Made by a program: the position numbers and the translations under genes. Of a stretch of DNA of 64,000 bases, positions 40,051 to 48,034 are shown piece by piece (position 1 is the first letter of the stretch; the number at the start of each line of letters is the position of its first letter). The stretch comes from an uncultured Actinomycetes bacterium. Its GTDB lineage: Bacteria > Actinomycetota > Actinomycetes > Nanopelagicales > Nanopelagicaceae. Location of the stretch: the NCBI GenBank assembly GCA_903895995.1, contig CAITVX010000020.1, forward strand, positions 62,001-126,000. The letters are read 5' to 3'. The notes below the pieces were generated by a model, which saw nothing but the letters and a program-made list of their open reading frames with translations, ran no database searches and was not told where the DNA came from.

Positions 40051-41517
40051 TTGTTGAATAGGTTCACTAGAAAGAGCTCTCTCCTGGCTTGCATCATCGG
40101 GCTCTGCCTCATCTCTCCACTTTCTTCTTCGGCAAATGCGGCAGATCTATCCCAAGTAACTGTGATGAGCTCAGCGTCTGTGAGCGTTGAGAACACCCCA
40201 TCTCTTTCTAAGATGTATCTCAACTCATTCAAGCCAAATGAGACTATCTTCTTTCGAATCAACCTCAACAACAGTGCTCCAGTCACTATCTACGACGGCA
40301 ACTCCCCTTTAGCAATGCAAGCGCAAGCTTCTTTCCAATTCTCTTTAAAGTCGGGCTCAATTCTTGCAAAGAGTGCGATCGGATCACCGATCAAAACCTA
40401 TAACGATGCAAACGGGAAACCGCTCATTCAGATATTCCCGACCCCTGCAGACTTTCCTCTTATAACTCTGAAAGGCGATACATCACTTATTGCCAAGAGC
40501 GATATCTTCTCGACCCCTGTCGTTAAAGATGGAACGTATGCGATCGACTCAGTCGGAACTGGAATAAAATTTTTCACAAAGTCACCCAACAACCTCATTG
40601 GATTCCGCAAACTGAGCGATGCTCCTATCCAACCTGGAGCAGGCGGTCAGGGCGTCTATGCCTATCTCGAGCAGAAGGATCTCAGTGTCACAGCCACATC
40701 TCCTGGTGCATGGAGAATTTTAGATTCTCATTTCAATACGGTCCAAAGGATCGAGAAAGTTCAGACTCAATTCGGAAGCTACTACTCCGAAGGGCATGGC
40801 ATGACCGTCTCCCCTCAAGGAAATCCGGTCGTCATCGTTACTGTGCCAAGAAAAGTAGATAGTTCTTGGTTGAAACGCAGTTTCCTCTTACCTATATTGG
40901 ATTGCGATATTGCTGAGATTCACAATGGTAAAGCAATTGCGGAATTTAGCTTCTGGGACTGGGCAGTGAAAAATAAAACGATTGCACAGCCATTGCTCGA
41001 TGCGATGCCTCTCTTTAACGATCCTCAAGATCCAAAGACCTCTCCTATCGATACTTGTCACGCCAACTCCATGCAGTACTCGCAACAGAACCACGCATAC
41101 CTGATCAGTCTGCGAAGTGCCTCAATTCTCTTGGTTTTGAGCGCTGATTTGAAGACCGTGAAGAGCATCATCCCGACCAACGATTCATTGCAACACTTTG
41201 CGCGTTTTCTCTCTCCCACAGAGATCACTGCTCTTGGCAATTACAGCCTAGGAAAGGTTTCAAAGTTTCTGGATTTCACTCTTGTCAATGGGAAATGGTC
41301 GTTAAAGGAGACTCCCTTCCCGGTGCACGTTGTGTATTGTGGCAATACCCAAAAAATTGATGCTACTCATATCTGGCTTGGTGGGGGTTGCGGTGCTTAC
41401 ACCCCAGGAATCCTCGGCACGATCTACAGCATCAAGTCCGGAACGATGACCGAAGTTGGTTCAGTTGCCATGGAGAATTTTAACTACTCCTACAGGGCCG
41501 ATCTCGTTAAATCCTAA
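40051..41517 (+). CDS. Secreted arylsulfotransferase-like protein
   Basis: The 488-residue protein has a signal peptide ending near SANA-A (about residue 33). The C-terminal half resembles arylsulfotransferase beta-propellers: DTCHANS at 334-340, YLISLRSASILLVLSADL, then CGNTQKID, a GGGCGAY turn and NYSYRA at the end. Family members move sulfate between phenols or sit in related uncharacterised groups. Four cysteines could form disulfides outside the cell. The start is TTG with GGAG 4 nt upstream; later ATGs would remove the signal peptide. It stands alone after the tRNA cluster, a common insertion point for accessory genes. The function is tentative. Confidence 0.55.
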   Translation: MLNRFTRKSSLLACIIGLCLISPLSSSANAADLSQVTVMSSASVSVENTPSLSKMYLNSFKPNETIFFRINLNNSAPVTIYDGNSPLAMQAQASFQFSLKSGSILAKSAIGSPIKTYNDANGKPLIQIFPTPADFPLITLKGDTSLIAKSDIFSTPVVKDGTYAIDSVGTGIKFFTKSPNNLIGFRKLSDAPIQPGAGGQGVYAYLEQKDLSVTATSPGAWRILDSHFNTVQRIEKVQTQFGSYYSEGHGMTVSPQGNPVVIVTVPRKVDSSWLKRSFLLPILDCDIAEIHNGKAIAEFSFWDWAVKNKTIAQPLLDAMPLFNDPQDPKTSPIDTCHANSMQYSQQNHAYLISLRSASILLVLSADLKTVKSIIPTNDSLQHFARFLSPTEITALGNYSLGKVSKFLDFTLVNGKWSLKETPFPVHVVYCGNTQKIDATHIWLGGGCGAYTPGILGTIYSIKSGTMTEVGSVAMENFNYSYRADLVKS

Positions 41518-41543
41518 ATACTTCCATTCGATAAAAAGATAGA

Positions 41544-41549
41544 TACGCT
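41544..41549 (+). promoter_or_regulatory. Putative -10 element for leaderless oxidoreductase mRNA
   Basis: TACGCT is followed by 6 bp and the ATG at 41556; no Shine-Dalgarno sequence is present. Confidence 0.5.
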
Positions 41550-41555
41550 GACCTC

Positions 41556-42500
41556 ATGAAAGCAATCGTTATTAATGAGTTCGGCGGCCCTGAGAAGATG
41601 CAATACGTAGATCTTCCTGATCTGGTAGCTGGAGCTGACCAAGTACTGCTTAAGGTTCTTGCAGCTGGTATCAATTATGCCGACACTCACCAAATTGAAA
41701 ATTCATATCTCTCCCCACAAAAACTACCTCTGACCCCAGGGATCGAAGTTGTTGCTCTGACGCCAGATGGTAAGCGTGTGCTTGCTCCCGTTGGATCAGG
41801 TGGATATGCCGAACTCGCGATAGCTAATCCTGCATCACTCTTTCCTATCCCTGATGAAATCAGCGATGGTGAAGCACTTGCCATGATGGTGCAAGGAACA
41901 ACTGCATTCCATACATTAAAGACGATGGGCCATCTCAGAAAAGGTGAAACGGTTTTAATTCACGCACCTGTTGGCGGAGTCGGCGTAATCGCCATCCAAC
42001 TAGCGAAGCTATGGGGTGCGACTGTTATCGCATCAACCTCATCTGATGAGAAGAAGAAACTCGCTCTCGATCTTGGCGCAGATCTCGTTATCGATTCTCA
42101 AAGCCCAGATCTCAAGGCTGAGATCATGAAGGCTACACATGGACGCGGCGTAGATCTTGTACTCGAGATGGTTGGCGGAACCACTTTCGGGGCCTCTCTC
42201 GATGCCCTTGCACCTTTTGGTCGAATGATCACCTACGGAAATGCCTCGCGTTCGGCTGCCCGAGAAGTTACCGGCGGCGAATTGATGCGTGGTTCAAAGA
42301 CTGTGAGTGGATTCTGGCTATCAGATTGTTTTGCTCACCCTGCAATGCTTCGTGATGTGATTATCGAACTCTTCGGATTAATTAAATCAAAGAAGATCAA
42401 GGTTCTCGTTGGAAAAACCTATGCCTTATCGGATGCGGCACAAGCACACTCAGATCTTCGCTTACGTTCGACCTTTGGAAAGCTCGTCCTCAAGCCCTAG
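41556..42500 (+). CDS. NADPH:quinone oxidoreductase-like (MDR family) protein
   Basis: This 314-residue medium-chain dehydrogenase/reductase has an N-terminal GroES-like domain (KVLAAGINYADTHQIENSYL) and a Rossmann domain with GGVGVIAIQLAKLWGATVIA. Zinc-ligand cysteines are absent, as in quinone oxidoreductases. The substrate is unknown. It lies just upstream of, but is separate from, the FMN riboswitch. Confidence 0.88.
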   Translation: MKAIVINEFGGPEKMQYVDLPDLVAGADQVLLKVLAAGINYADTHQIENSYLSPQKLPLTPGIEVVALTPDGKRVLAPVGSGGYAELAIANPASLFPIPDEISDGEALAMMVQGTTAFHTLKTMGHLRKGETVLIHAPVGGVGVIAIQLAKLWGATVIASTSSDEKKKLALDLGADLVIDSQSPDLKAEIMKATHGRGVDLVLEMVGGTTFGASLDALAPFGRMITYGNASRSAAREVTGGELMRGSKTVSGFWLSDCFAHPAMLRDVIIELFGLIKSKKIKVLVGKTYALSDAAQAHSDLRLRSTFGKLVLKP

Positions 42501-42573
42501 CTCACCCCCAGTCAGGCACGATTCTCTTTAAAGTTGCTGGTTTAGCTCTCCCCTGCCAAAATTGGCCCACGTT

Positions 42574-42691
42574 GTTCCGGGGTCGGTGTAATTCCGAACC
42601 GGCAGTTAAAGTCTGCGACCCGTTCACATCCAGTGACCGGTGGATTTGGTGAAATTCCAGAACCGACGGTTAAAGTCCGGATGAGAGGAAC
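42574..42691 (+). ncRNA. FMN riboswitch (RFN element)
   Basis: The conserved FMN aptamer is visible: closing stem GTTCC (42574-42578) with GGAAC (42687-42691), the segment GGGGTCGGTGTAATTCCGAA, then AACCGGCAGTTAAAGTCTGC, a variable arm, GGTGAAATTCCAGAACCGAC, and GGTTAAAGTCCGGATGAGAG. The closing stem can be extended outwards with CACGT (42568-42572) to ACGTG (42692-42696). It precedes a RibM-type riboflavin transporter gene, which fits feedback by FMN. Confidence 0.96.
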
Positions 42692-42716
42692 ACGTGAAGA
42701 ACTCTCACGTGGTTTT
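42691..42716 (+). terminator. Putative riboswitch terminator hairpin
   Basis: CACGTGA (42691-42697) pairs with TCACGTG (42705-42711), followed by GTTTTCTGT. The 5' arm overlaps the last base of the aptamer stem and the possible stem extension, so the two structures compete. The T-run is short. A second perfect inverted repeat, AAATTTC/GAAATTT, follows at 42723-42739. Confidence 0.6.
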
Positions 42717-42820
42717 CTGTATAAATTTCCTAGAAATTTGCAGATGATCGCGGCGATTGGGCTTTGTGTGGGCACCCCGGATTAAGCGGATTACTAATCG
42801 CTAATAAGGGGGAACAACTT

Positions 42821-43483
42821 ATGTCAGTACTTCACTGGCTCTTTAATGCACAACTCCATTTTGGATCGAAGGCGATCTATTGGAAAGAGATCATCGGCAA
42901 TGTCTTTGGTCTAGCAAGCGCCGTCTTTGGAATGCGTCGGAAGATGTGGACATGGCCCGTTGGAATAATCGGCAATGTACTTCTCTTCACGCTATTCATT
43001 GGTGGGCTCACCGATCCGAATCAGCAGACAAAGGTCATGCTCGGCCAAGCTGGTCGACAAGTCCTCTTCGTTCTGGTCAGCCTTTACGGATGGCAGAAGT
43101 GGGTTCGTAATCGCGGTGAAGGCAATAAGCCAGTCCAGATTCGCTGGACCACAACGAAAGAGAAGCTTGTGATCATTCCTGTCACGATTGCTTTCTATTT
43201 CGTCTCTTACTTCATCATCAAGGCCCTTGGATCATGGGCACCTCGTCCAGATACCTGGATCTTTACAGGATCAGCACTTGCAACGTATGGCTTAGCTCGT
43301 GGGTATGTTGAGTTCTGGCTTGTTTGGATCGCGGTAGATGCAGTTGGAACTCCACTACTTATCAAGGGTGGTTACTACCCATCAGCTGCGCTCTACTTAA
43401 TCTATGGAGCCTTCGTTGTGTGGGGATTCTTCAACTGGCTAATCGTGGCTAAGAAGGAGAAGGCTGAGTTGGCAGCAGCCTAA
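42821..43483 (+). CDS. ribM: RibM-type riboflavin transporter (PnuC family)
   Basis: This 220-residue membrane protein of the PnuC/RibM family has about six or seven hydrophobic segments; the family block RRKMWTWPVGIIGN is near residue 40. PnuC proper carries nicotinamide riboside, but control by an FMN riboswitch marks this as the riboflavin-transporting RibM type. I chose ATG 42821, which has AAGGGGG well placed upstream and matches family N-termini; upstream in-frame codons lack a ribosome-binding site. Confidence 0.88.
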   Translation: MSVLHWLFNAQLHFGSKAIYWKEIIGNVFGLASAVFGMRRKMWTWPVGIIGNVLLFTLFIGGLTDPNQQTKVMLGQAGRQVLFVLVSLYGWQKWVRNRGEGNKPVQIRWTTTKEKLVIIPVTIAFYFVSYFIIKALGSWAPRPDTWIFTGSALATYGLARGYVEFWLVWIAVDAVGTPLLIKGGYYPSAALYLIYGAFVVWGFFNWLIVAKKEKAELAAA

Positions 43484-43487
43484 AAAT

Positions 43488-44246
43488 CTAGCTATGTGCC
43501 TCTATGAACGCCAGGGATTGGGAAAAAATCTCTGGCGCGTCATAGTCCATCGTTGAAACGTGATAGCTATTGGAAAGTTCGACGCGACTCTTCTCTTGAG
43601 ATCCAACTTCGCTCATAATGATCTCGGTATTAGAAACCGGGAGAACATGATCGTCGGTGGAATGAAAGAGCAAGAGAGGTGCTTTTACATTTTTAAGGGC
43701 TGCGCGAGTAGCTTTTAATAACTTATTGAGCTGCAAGACACCTTTTGTAGGAAGTACGTCGTAACCCCACTCCGTAACACCAGGCTTCTTAATATCATCA
43801 CCGACTGAAGCTCTCCCTGGCTGAATCATTGCAATCAATGGCGCGAACTTAATCAGCACACCAGGTATGTGAATCATTGGGTTTGCCAAGATAATCCCGT
43901 CGACCTCATTCTTGCTTGCAACATTAAGGGTAGTTCCACCGCCCATGGATAAGCCACAGATAAATACTTTTTTACACATGCTCTTTAAAGCAGCGAGTTC
44001 TTTCTCAGCTTTTGCTGGCCAGGACTCCCAACTCACGGTATTGAGATCTTGCCACTTGGTTCCATGTCCCGGAAGTTGTGGAACTCGAACCGTGTAGCCC
44101 TTCTCAGAGAAGTAATGTGCCCATGGTCGCATGGATGCCGGTGAGCCGGTGAAACCGTGCACGAGAAGAATTCCAATATCTTTTCGCGTAGTTCCGACTT
44201 GCGAATAATCCTCTAACCAACCAGCGGGTGCATTATCTGTTGCCAT
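43488..44246 (-). CDS. Alpha/beta hydrolase (carboxylesterase Est30-like)
   Basis: The 252-residue hydrolase has the oxyanion motif LLVHGFTGSP, the nucleophile elbow GLSMGGG, an aspartate in FHSTDDHVLP and the histidine in NSYHVSTMD. These fit the Est30-type carboxylesterase or monoacylglycerol lipase group; the natural substrate is unknown. It is convergent with ribM, with only 4 bp between. Confidence 0.85.
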   Translation of the reverse strand: MATDNAPAGWLEDYSQVGTTRKDIGILLVHGFTGSPASMRPWAHYFSEKGYTVRVPQLPGHGTKWQDLNTVSWESWPAKAEKELAALKSMCKKVFICGLSMGGGTTLNVASKNEVDGIILANPMIHIPGVLIKFAPLIAMIQPGRASVGDDIKKPGVTEWGYDVLPTKGVLQLNKLLKATRAALKNVKAPLLLFHSTDDHVLPVSNTEIIMSEVGSQEKSRVELSNSYHVSTMDYDAPEIFSQSLAFIEAHS

Positions 44247-44252
44247 ATCCGC

Positions 44253-44258
44253 AATCTA
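44253..44258 (-). promoter_or_regulatory. Putative -10 element directly after the EamA stop codon
   Basis: On the minus strand the stop TAA of the EamA gene is followed at once by TAGATT, 6 bp before the hydrolase ATG at 44246. The hexamer also gives a second in-frame stop (TAG) after the EamA gene. Confidence 0.5.
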
Positions 44259-45098
44259 TTACCCGGCTGAGATAAGAGCAACGCCTACCGCCGCAAAAAA
44301 TACTCCCAGATATTGAATCCTCTGCAGGCGTTCGTGTAGAAATTTATATGCAAGAAGCATCGTAACCACCGGAAATAGCGAGCCTAAGACCATGGCCACT
44401 GAGACAAGCCCTTTGGTCGTTGCTACTCCGAGAGTGAAATTCGCGAGAAAATCGGCGACGCCGATCGCGATCAACATAGGGATGGTGCTCAAGGTGAATC
44501 CCCCAATGCTGCGTGAAAAGAGAGCGATGAGGATGCAGATTCCAACGGTAAGAAATCGCATCGAGGTCATGGTCATCAATGCACTCACCTGGGATCCGCG
44601 AGCCATAAATATTAAAGCAACTCCAAACATCACCGAGGTGAGAAGACCAAGCGCAATCGGTTTTGCACTTACTCCACTTTTTAATTCAGGGCCAGAGGCG
44701 AAGAAGCAGCCGAGCAAAGCAACGACCATTCCAGCAATTTGAAATTGGGATGGCCTCTCTCCTTGAAGTAATCCATAGATCAATGGAATAACTGCACTCA
44801 ATGAGGTGATCGGGGCAATGACACCCATCTTGCCGGTAGAGAGTCCGGCGTAATAACTAACTAGACCTACAAATCCCGCGATCCCTGCAAGAACCCCGTT
44901 GAAGAGATACCCGTGCATGGTGAAATCAGGATGTAACCAACCAGAAGAGGCGGTGAGCATCGTGATGCCAGTGAGCAATCCGATAGATTGTGAAACGCCA
45001 GTGACCGCGAGGGATGGGAAACGCTTTGCGAGTTTGCCACCCAAGAAATCGGCACCGCCCCACATCAGGCTTGAGAGCAGCGCGAGTCCAGTGAACAT
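44259..45098 (-). CDS. EamA/DMT-family transporter
   Basis: The 279-residue protein has about ten membrane segments in two internal EamA repeats (for example GLALLSSLMWGGADFLGGKLA and the C-terminal VLGSLFPVVTMLLAYKFLHERL). Family members export amino acids, sugars or other metabolites; the substrate is not predictable. CATACT lies 6 bp before its ATG, suggesting another leaderless start divergent from the exonuclease gene. Confidence 0.88.
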   Translation of the reverse strand: MFTGLALLSSLMWGGADFLGGKLAKRFPSLAVTGVSQSIGLLTGITMLTASSGWLHPDFTMHGYLFNGVLAGIAGFVGLVSYYAGLSTGKMGVIAPITSLSAVIPLIYGLLQGERPSQFQIAGMVVALLGCFFASGPELKSGVSAKPIALGLLTSVMFGVALIFMARGSQVSALMTMTSMRFLTVGICILIALFSRSIGGFTLSTIPMLIAIGVADFLANFTLGVATTKGLVSVAMVLGSLFPVVTMLLAYKFLHERLQRIQYLGVFFAAVGVALISAG

Positions 45099-45104
45099 TG
45101 TTCA

Positions 45105-45130
45105 AGTATGTCAGCCTGAACTAGTACTTT
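45105..45130. promoter_or_regulatory. Divergent leaderless promoter pair (EamA and DEDDh exonuclease)
   Basis: In a 38-bp gap, minus-strand CATACT (45105-45110) lies 6 bp before the EamA ATG, and plus-strand TACTTT (45125-45130) lies 6 bp before the exonuclease ATG. Confidence 0.45.
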
Positions 45131-45136
45131 TGTGGA

Positions 45137-45829
45137 ATGACTGGTGGCAGCAAGGACTCACTCCTATCGCAGACCACCTTTGTCGTCGTCGATCTTGAGA
45201 CAACAGGTGGCTCGCCGAAGAATGGCTGCGCCATCACAGAGATAGGTGCGGTAAAGATTCGTGGAGGTGAACTCCTTGGTGAATTCCAAAGCTTCGTCAA
45301 TCCATTAGCGCATATCCCTGAATATATAACAGAGCTCACTGGCATCACCGATCTCATGGTCGCCACTGCCCCCATCATCGATGATCTTCTCCCCACTTTT
45401 TTGGAATTTACTGGCGCATCGAGCGAGAGCGTTCTCGTCGCCCACAATGCACCATTCGATATTGGATTTCTGATGGCTGCATCTGCAGAGTGCGATATTG
45501 ATTGGCCCGACTTCACCGTGATAGATACCGCTCGGCTTGCGCGAGTTTTGCTTGGGCCCGATGAAGTTCCCAATTGCAAGCTCGGTACTCTTGCAATCTT
45601 CTTCGATACGCCAGTGAAACCAACCCATCGAGCTCTCGATGATGCGCAGACAACTGTCGATGTTCTCTACGGACTCTTTGAACGTTCTGGGTCGGCTGGC
45701 GTGACGACCTTGCAAGGGCTTCTAGATATCAGCCATGCAAAGCAGAAGCGAAGAGCAAAAGTTGAGTACGGCGTTCACTGGCAGATCAAAGAAGAGTTCT
45801 CTGAGTGGGAAGTTAGGCAGAGCGAGTAG
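45137..45829 (+). CDS. DEDDh 3'-5' exonuclease (DnaQ epsilon-like)
   Basis: The 230-residue exonuclease has the motifs VVDLETTG (Exo I), AHNAPFDIGFL (Exo II) and HRALDDAQTT (Exo III), so all four acidic residues and the histidine are present. It has the exonuclease core only, with no GIY-YIG or BRCT fusion. It may proofread for a DNA polymerase or act in repair or RNA turnover. It overlaps trpD tail-to-tail by 17 bp. Confidence 0.9.
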   Translation: MTGGSKDSLLSQTTFVVVDLETTGGSPKNGCAITEIGAVKIRGGELLGEFQSFVNPLAHIPEYITELTGITDLMVATAPIIDDLLPTFLEFTGASSESVLVAHNAPFDIGFLMAASAECDIDWPDFTVIDTARLARVLLGPDEVPNCKLGTLAIFFDTPVKPTHRALDDAQTTVDVLYGLFERSGSAGVTTLQGLLDISHAKQKRRAKVEYGVHWQIKEEFSEWEVRQSE

Positions 45830-46868
45830 AAGCGATCTCCTGTGTCATCTTCGCCCAATTATTGAGAAGCGTAGTTGCCCTGCCTGAATCGATTGCCTGC
45901 GCTGCCAAGACGAGTCCATTCGCAAACTGTTGCTCAACGCTCAAAGAGAAATCACCTTTAAAAGCTGCGATACCAGCGGCTGCATTCAGTAGAACTGCAT
46001 CCCGAGGGGCGCCACGCTCTCCGGCAAAGATGCGACGGCTGACCTCTGCATTGAACTGGGCATCGCCTCCCACCAATTCAGAGATCGGTGAAGAATCAAT
46101 ATTGAGGTTACGTGGATCAAATTTCTCTTCACGGATCTTTCCATCGTGGATTTGTAAGACAGTGGTCATAGTTTCCAGTGAGATCTCATCCAGTCCATCG
46201 TCACCTCTAAAGACGAAGCCTTCACAACCTCGGTCAAGAAGCACCTTTGCCATCACCGACATCATCTTCGGATTAGCTACACCGAGTGCGATCGCTTGAG
46301 GTTGAGCTGGGTTCGCAAGCGGCCCCAAAATATTGAACATCGTCGGCACGGTGATCTCCTTGCGAGCAGGAGCTGCAAAGCGAAGAGCTGCGTGAAATTT
46401 CTGAGCGAAGCAGAAACCGATACCTAATTTGTATACGGTCTGCTCGACTTCCTTGCCATCCAAATCAATTCTCACTCCAAGAGCCTCTAAGCAATCGGCC
46501 GCACCGGATTTTGAGGTAGCCGCACGTGATCCATGTTTGACGGTGCGAGCACCTGCTGCGGTAGTGACGATCGCGGCGGTCGTTGAGATATTAAAAGTGT
46601 GTGCACCATCTCCCCCGGTTCCGACAATATCGACGGACCTCTCGGAAATGGAGATTGGCAAGGAAAATTTCATCATCTCGGAAATTGCCGCTTCAACTTC
46701 TCGTGGCGCTTCACCCTTCGCATGCATCGCCAGTAAGAAATCTTTCAGTGATTGAAGCGGAGCCTTATCAGTTAAGAGTTGATGCATCGCCCATTGCATC
46801 TGATCCGGGCGAAGATCTAGATGATCGTTGAGATCCTTATTGATCAGCTCCCACGAAAATTCTGACAT
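45813..46868 (-). CDS. trpD: Anthranilate phosphoribosyltransferase
   Basis: This enzyme attaches phosphoribose to anthranilate in tryptophan synthesis. The 351-residue protein has the PRPP/metal motif VGTGGDGAHTFNIST and the blocks KHGSRAATSKSGAADCLEALG and FNILGPLANP. It lies alone, divorced from the other trp genes, beside the cytochrome cluster as in Mycobacterium and Streptomyces. Start is 3 bp after the receiver-like gene stop. Confidence 0.96.
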   Translation of the reverse strand: MSEFSWELINKDLNDHLDLRPDQMQWAMHQLLTDKAPLQSLKDFLLAMHAKGEAPREVEAAISEMMKFSLPISISERSVDIVGTGGDGAHTFNISTTAAIVTTAAGARTVKHGSRAATSKSGAADCLEALGVRIDLDGKEVEQTVYKLGIGFCFAQKFHAALRFAAPARKEITVPTMFNILGPLANPAQPQAIALGVANPKMMSVMAKVLLDRGCEGFVFRGDDGLDEISLETMTTVLQIHDGKIREEKFDPRNLNIDSSPISELVGGDAQFNAEVSRRIFAGERGAPRDAVLLNAAAGIAAFKGDFSLSVEQQFANGLVLAAQAIDSGRATTLLNNWAKMTQEIASTRSA

Positions 46869-46871
46869 TGG

Positions 46872-47282
46872 TTAAGCAATAACTACATCTGCTTGCAGCG
46901 CAGGGCGCAGTAAGTCTGCCACTTTGCCCGCTATCGTGAATGGATCGATGGGATGAACAACCATTGCATCTGCCATGGACCACGAAGCGAGCCAAGCATC
47001 TTGAGCGCGGCCGGTGATAACAAGTGTTGGCGGGCAATTGTGAATCTCATCCTTCAACTGGCGAGCGATACCCATTCCCCCTTCAGGAGTTGCTTCCCCA
47101 TCTAAAATAAAGAGATCGATCTTCCCCTTCTGATCTAGAAAGAGGCGAAGCGCAGGCCCAGTCGCAAATTCAATAACCTTGTGTGGAGCTAGATCGGTCG
47201 CAAGTTGCGTCCCGAGGGCCCCAATCAGGGTCTGGCGGACAATCTGGTTATCGGAGTAGATCGCGATGACTGGCGTTCTCAT
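46872..47282 (-). CDS. Response-regulator receiver-like protein with altered active site
   Basis: The 136-residue protein has the length and pattern of a stand-alone receiver domain. A candidate phosphoacceptor aspartate is in DLFILDGEA, and the switch threonine is in LVITGRA. The usual acidic pair is reduced to YSDN and the conserved lysine-proline becomes HP. The fold is likely, but normal phosphotransfer is doubtful. No kinase is nearby. It precedes trpD and is divergent from ctaE, so a link to respiration or tryptophan is possible but unproven. TAGACT lies 7 bp before the ATG. Confidence 0.65.
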   Translation of the reverse strand: MRTPVIAIYSDNQIVRQTLIGALGTQLATDLAPHKVIEFATGPALRLFLDQKGKIDLFILDGEATPEGGMGIARQLKDEIHNCPPTLVITGRAQDAWLASWSMADAMVVHPIDPFTIAGKVADLLRPALQADVVIA

Positions 47283-47289
47283 AAGTAAA

Positions 47290-47393
47290 AGTCTACCTAT
47301 CTAGCCTGGAAAAACGAGGGTGATCAGTCTCACCAGCGACCTCTGTTATCCACCAGAGTCTTGGTCAGCATTTACCCTCAAATCAGGAATAAT
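47290..47393. promoter_or_regulatory. Divergent promoters in the receiver-like/ctaE gap
   Basis: The minus strand has TAGACT (47290-47295), 7 bp before the receiver-like gene. The plus strand has AATAAT (47388-47393), 6 bp before the ctaE GTG. The 117-bp gap shows no other structure. Confidence 0.4.
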
Positions 47394-47399
47394 CAACCC

Positions 47400-48020
47400 G
47401 TGAGCACAACTACCCATAAGGCCCCGAGCCGCCCGAACTTGGTGGCAGTCGGAACGATCGTCTGGCTATCGAGTGAGTTGATGTTCTTCGCAGCCCTCTT
47501 TGCCATGTACTTCACTACACGTGCCGTCCAAGGTCCAAAGCTCTGGCTCGAATCAACTGGGATGCTCAACGTTAAATTTGCAGCGGTTAACACAACCGTT
47601 CTTGTTCTCTCATCGGTCACCTGCCAATTCGGCGTCTTCGCTGCAGAACGATTCCAAGCTAGACGAACATCGACCCTCTGGAGATTCTCTAAGTGGGGAA
47701 TGCGCGAATGGTTTGCTCTGACATTTTTGATGGGCGCATTCTTTATCGGCGGCCAAGTTTATGAGTACGCGAGCCTTGTTCACGAAGGTCTCTCATTCTC
47801 ATCTCGTGCATATGGTTCAGTCTTCTATCTGACAACTGGATTCCACGGCCTTCACGTAACCGGTGGGTTGATTGCATTCCTTATCGTGATGGTCCGAGTC
47901 TTCAAGGCTCAAAAGTTTGGTCACTCGCAAGCGACCACTGCAATCGTTGTTTCTTATTACTGGCACTTCGTCGACATCGTGTGGATCGCGCTCTTCTCTG
48001 CGATCTACCTTATTAAGTAG
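47400..48020 (+). CDS. ctaE: Cytochrome c oxidase subunit III
   Basis: This is the subunit III of the aa3 oxidase, with five membrane segments and the blocks [15 protein letters not shown] and [20 protein letters not shown] chose the GTG at 47400 (206 residues), the usual family length, with AATAAT 6 bp before it; an upstream in-frame TTG at 47361 is unlikely. It is followed by qcrC, qcrA and qcrB, forming the bcc-aa3 supercomplex operon. Confidence 0.94.
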   Translation: MSTTTHKAPSRPNLVAVGTIVWLSSELMFFAALFAMYFTTRAVQGPKLWLESTGMLNVKFAAVNTTVLVLSSVTCQFGVFAAERFQARRTSTLWRFSKWGMREWFALTFLMGAFFIGGQVYEYASLVHEGLSFSSRAYGSVFYLTTGFHGLHVTGGLIAFLIVMVRVFKAQKFGHSQATTAIVVSYYWHFVDIVWIALFSAIYLIK

Positions 48021-48034
48021 AGAGCAGATCGTTG

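Noticed and set aside
39918-40286. Minus-strand open frame of 122 codons opposite the start of the arylsulfotransferase-like gene
   Set aside because: No recognisable domain; it is antisense to a signal peptide-coding region and has no promoter or ribosome-binding site.
42744-42785. Short open frame of 13 codons in the ribM leader
   Set aside because: No ribosome-binding site and no conserved peptide features; most likely chance.
42764-42820. In-frame upstream extension of ribM
   Set aside because: Lacks a Shine-Dalgarno and family similarity; the ATG at 42821 has a strong AAGGGGG site.
47361-47399. TTG start for ctaE 13 codons upstream
   Set aside because: Adds residues not typical of subunit III and leaves no good start signal; GTG 47400 has a -10 at the right distance.
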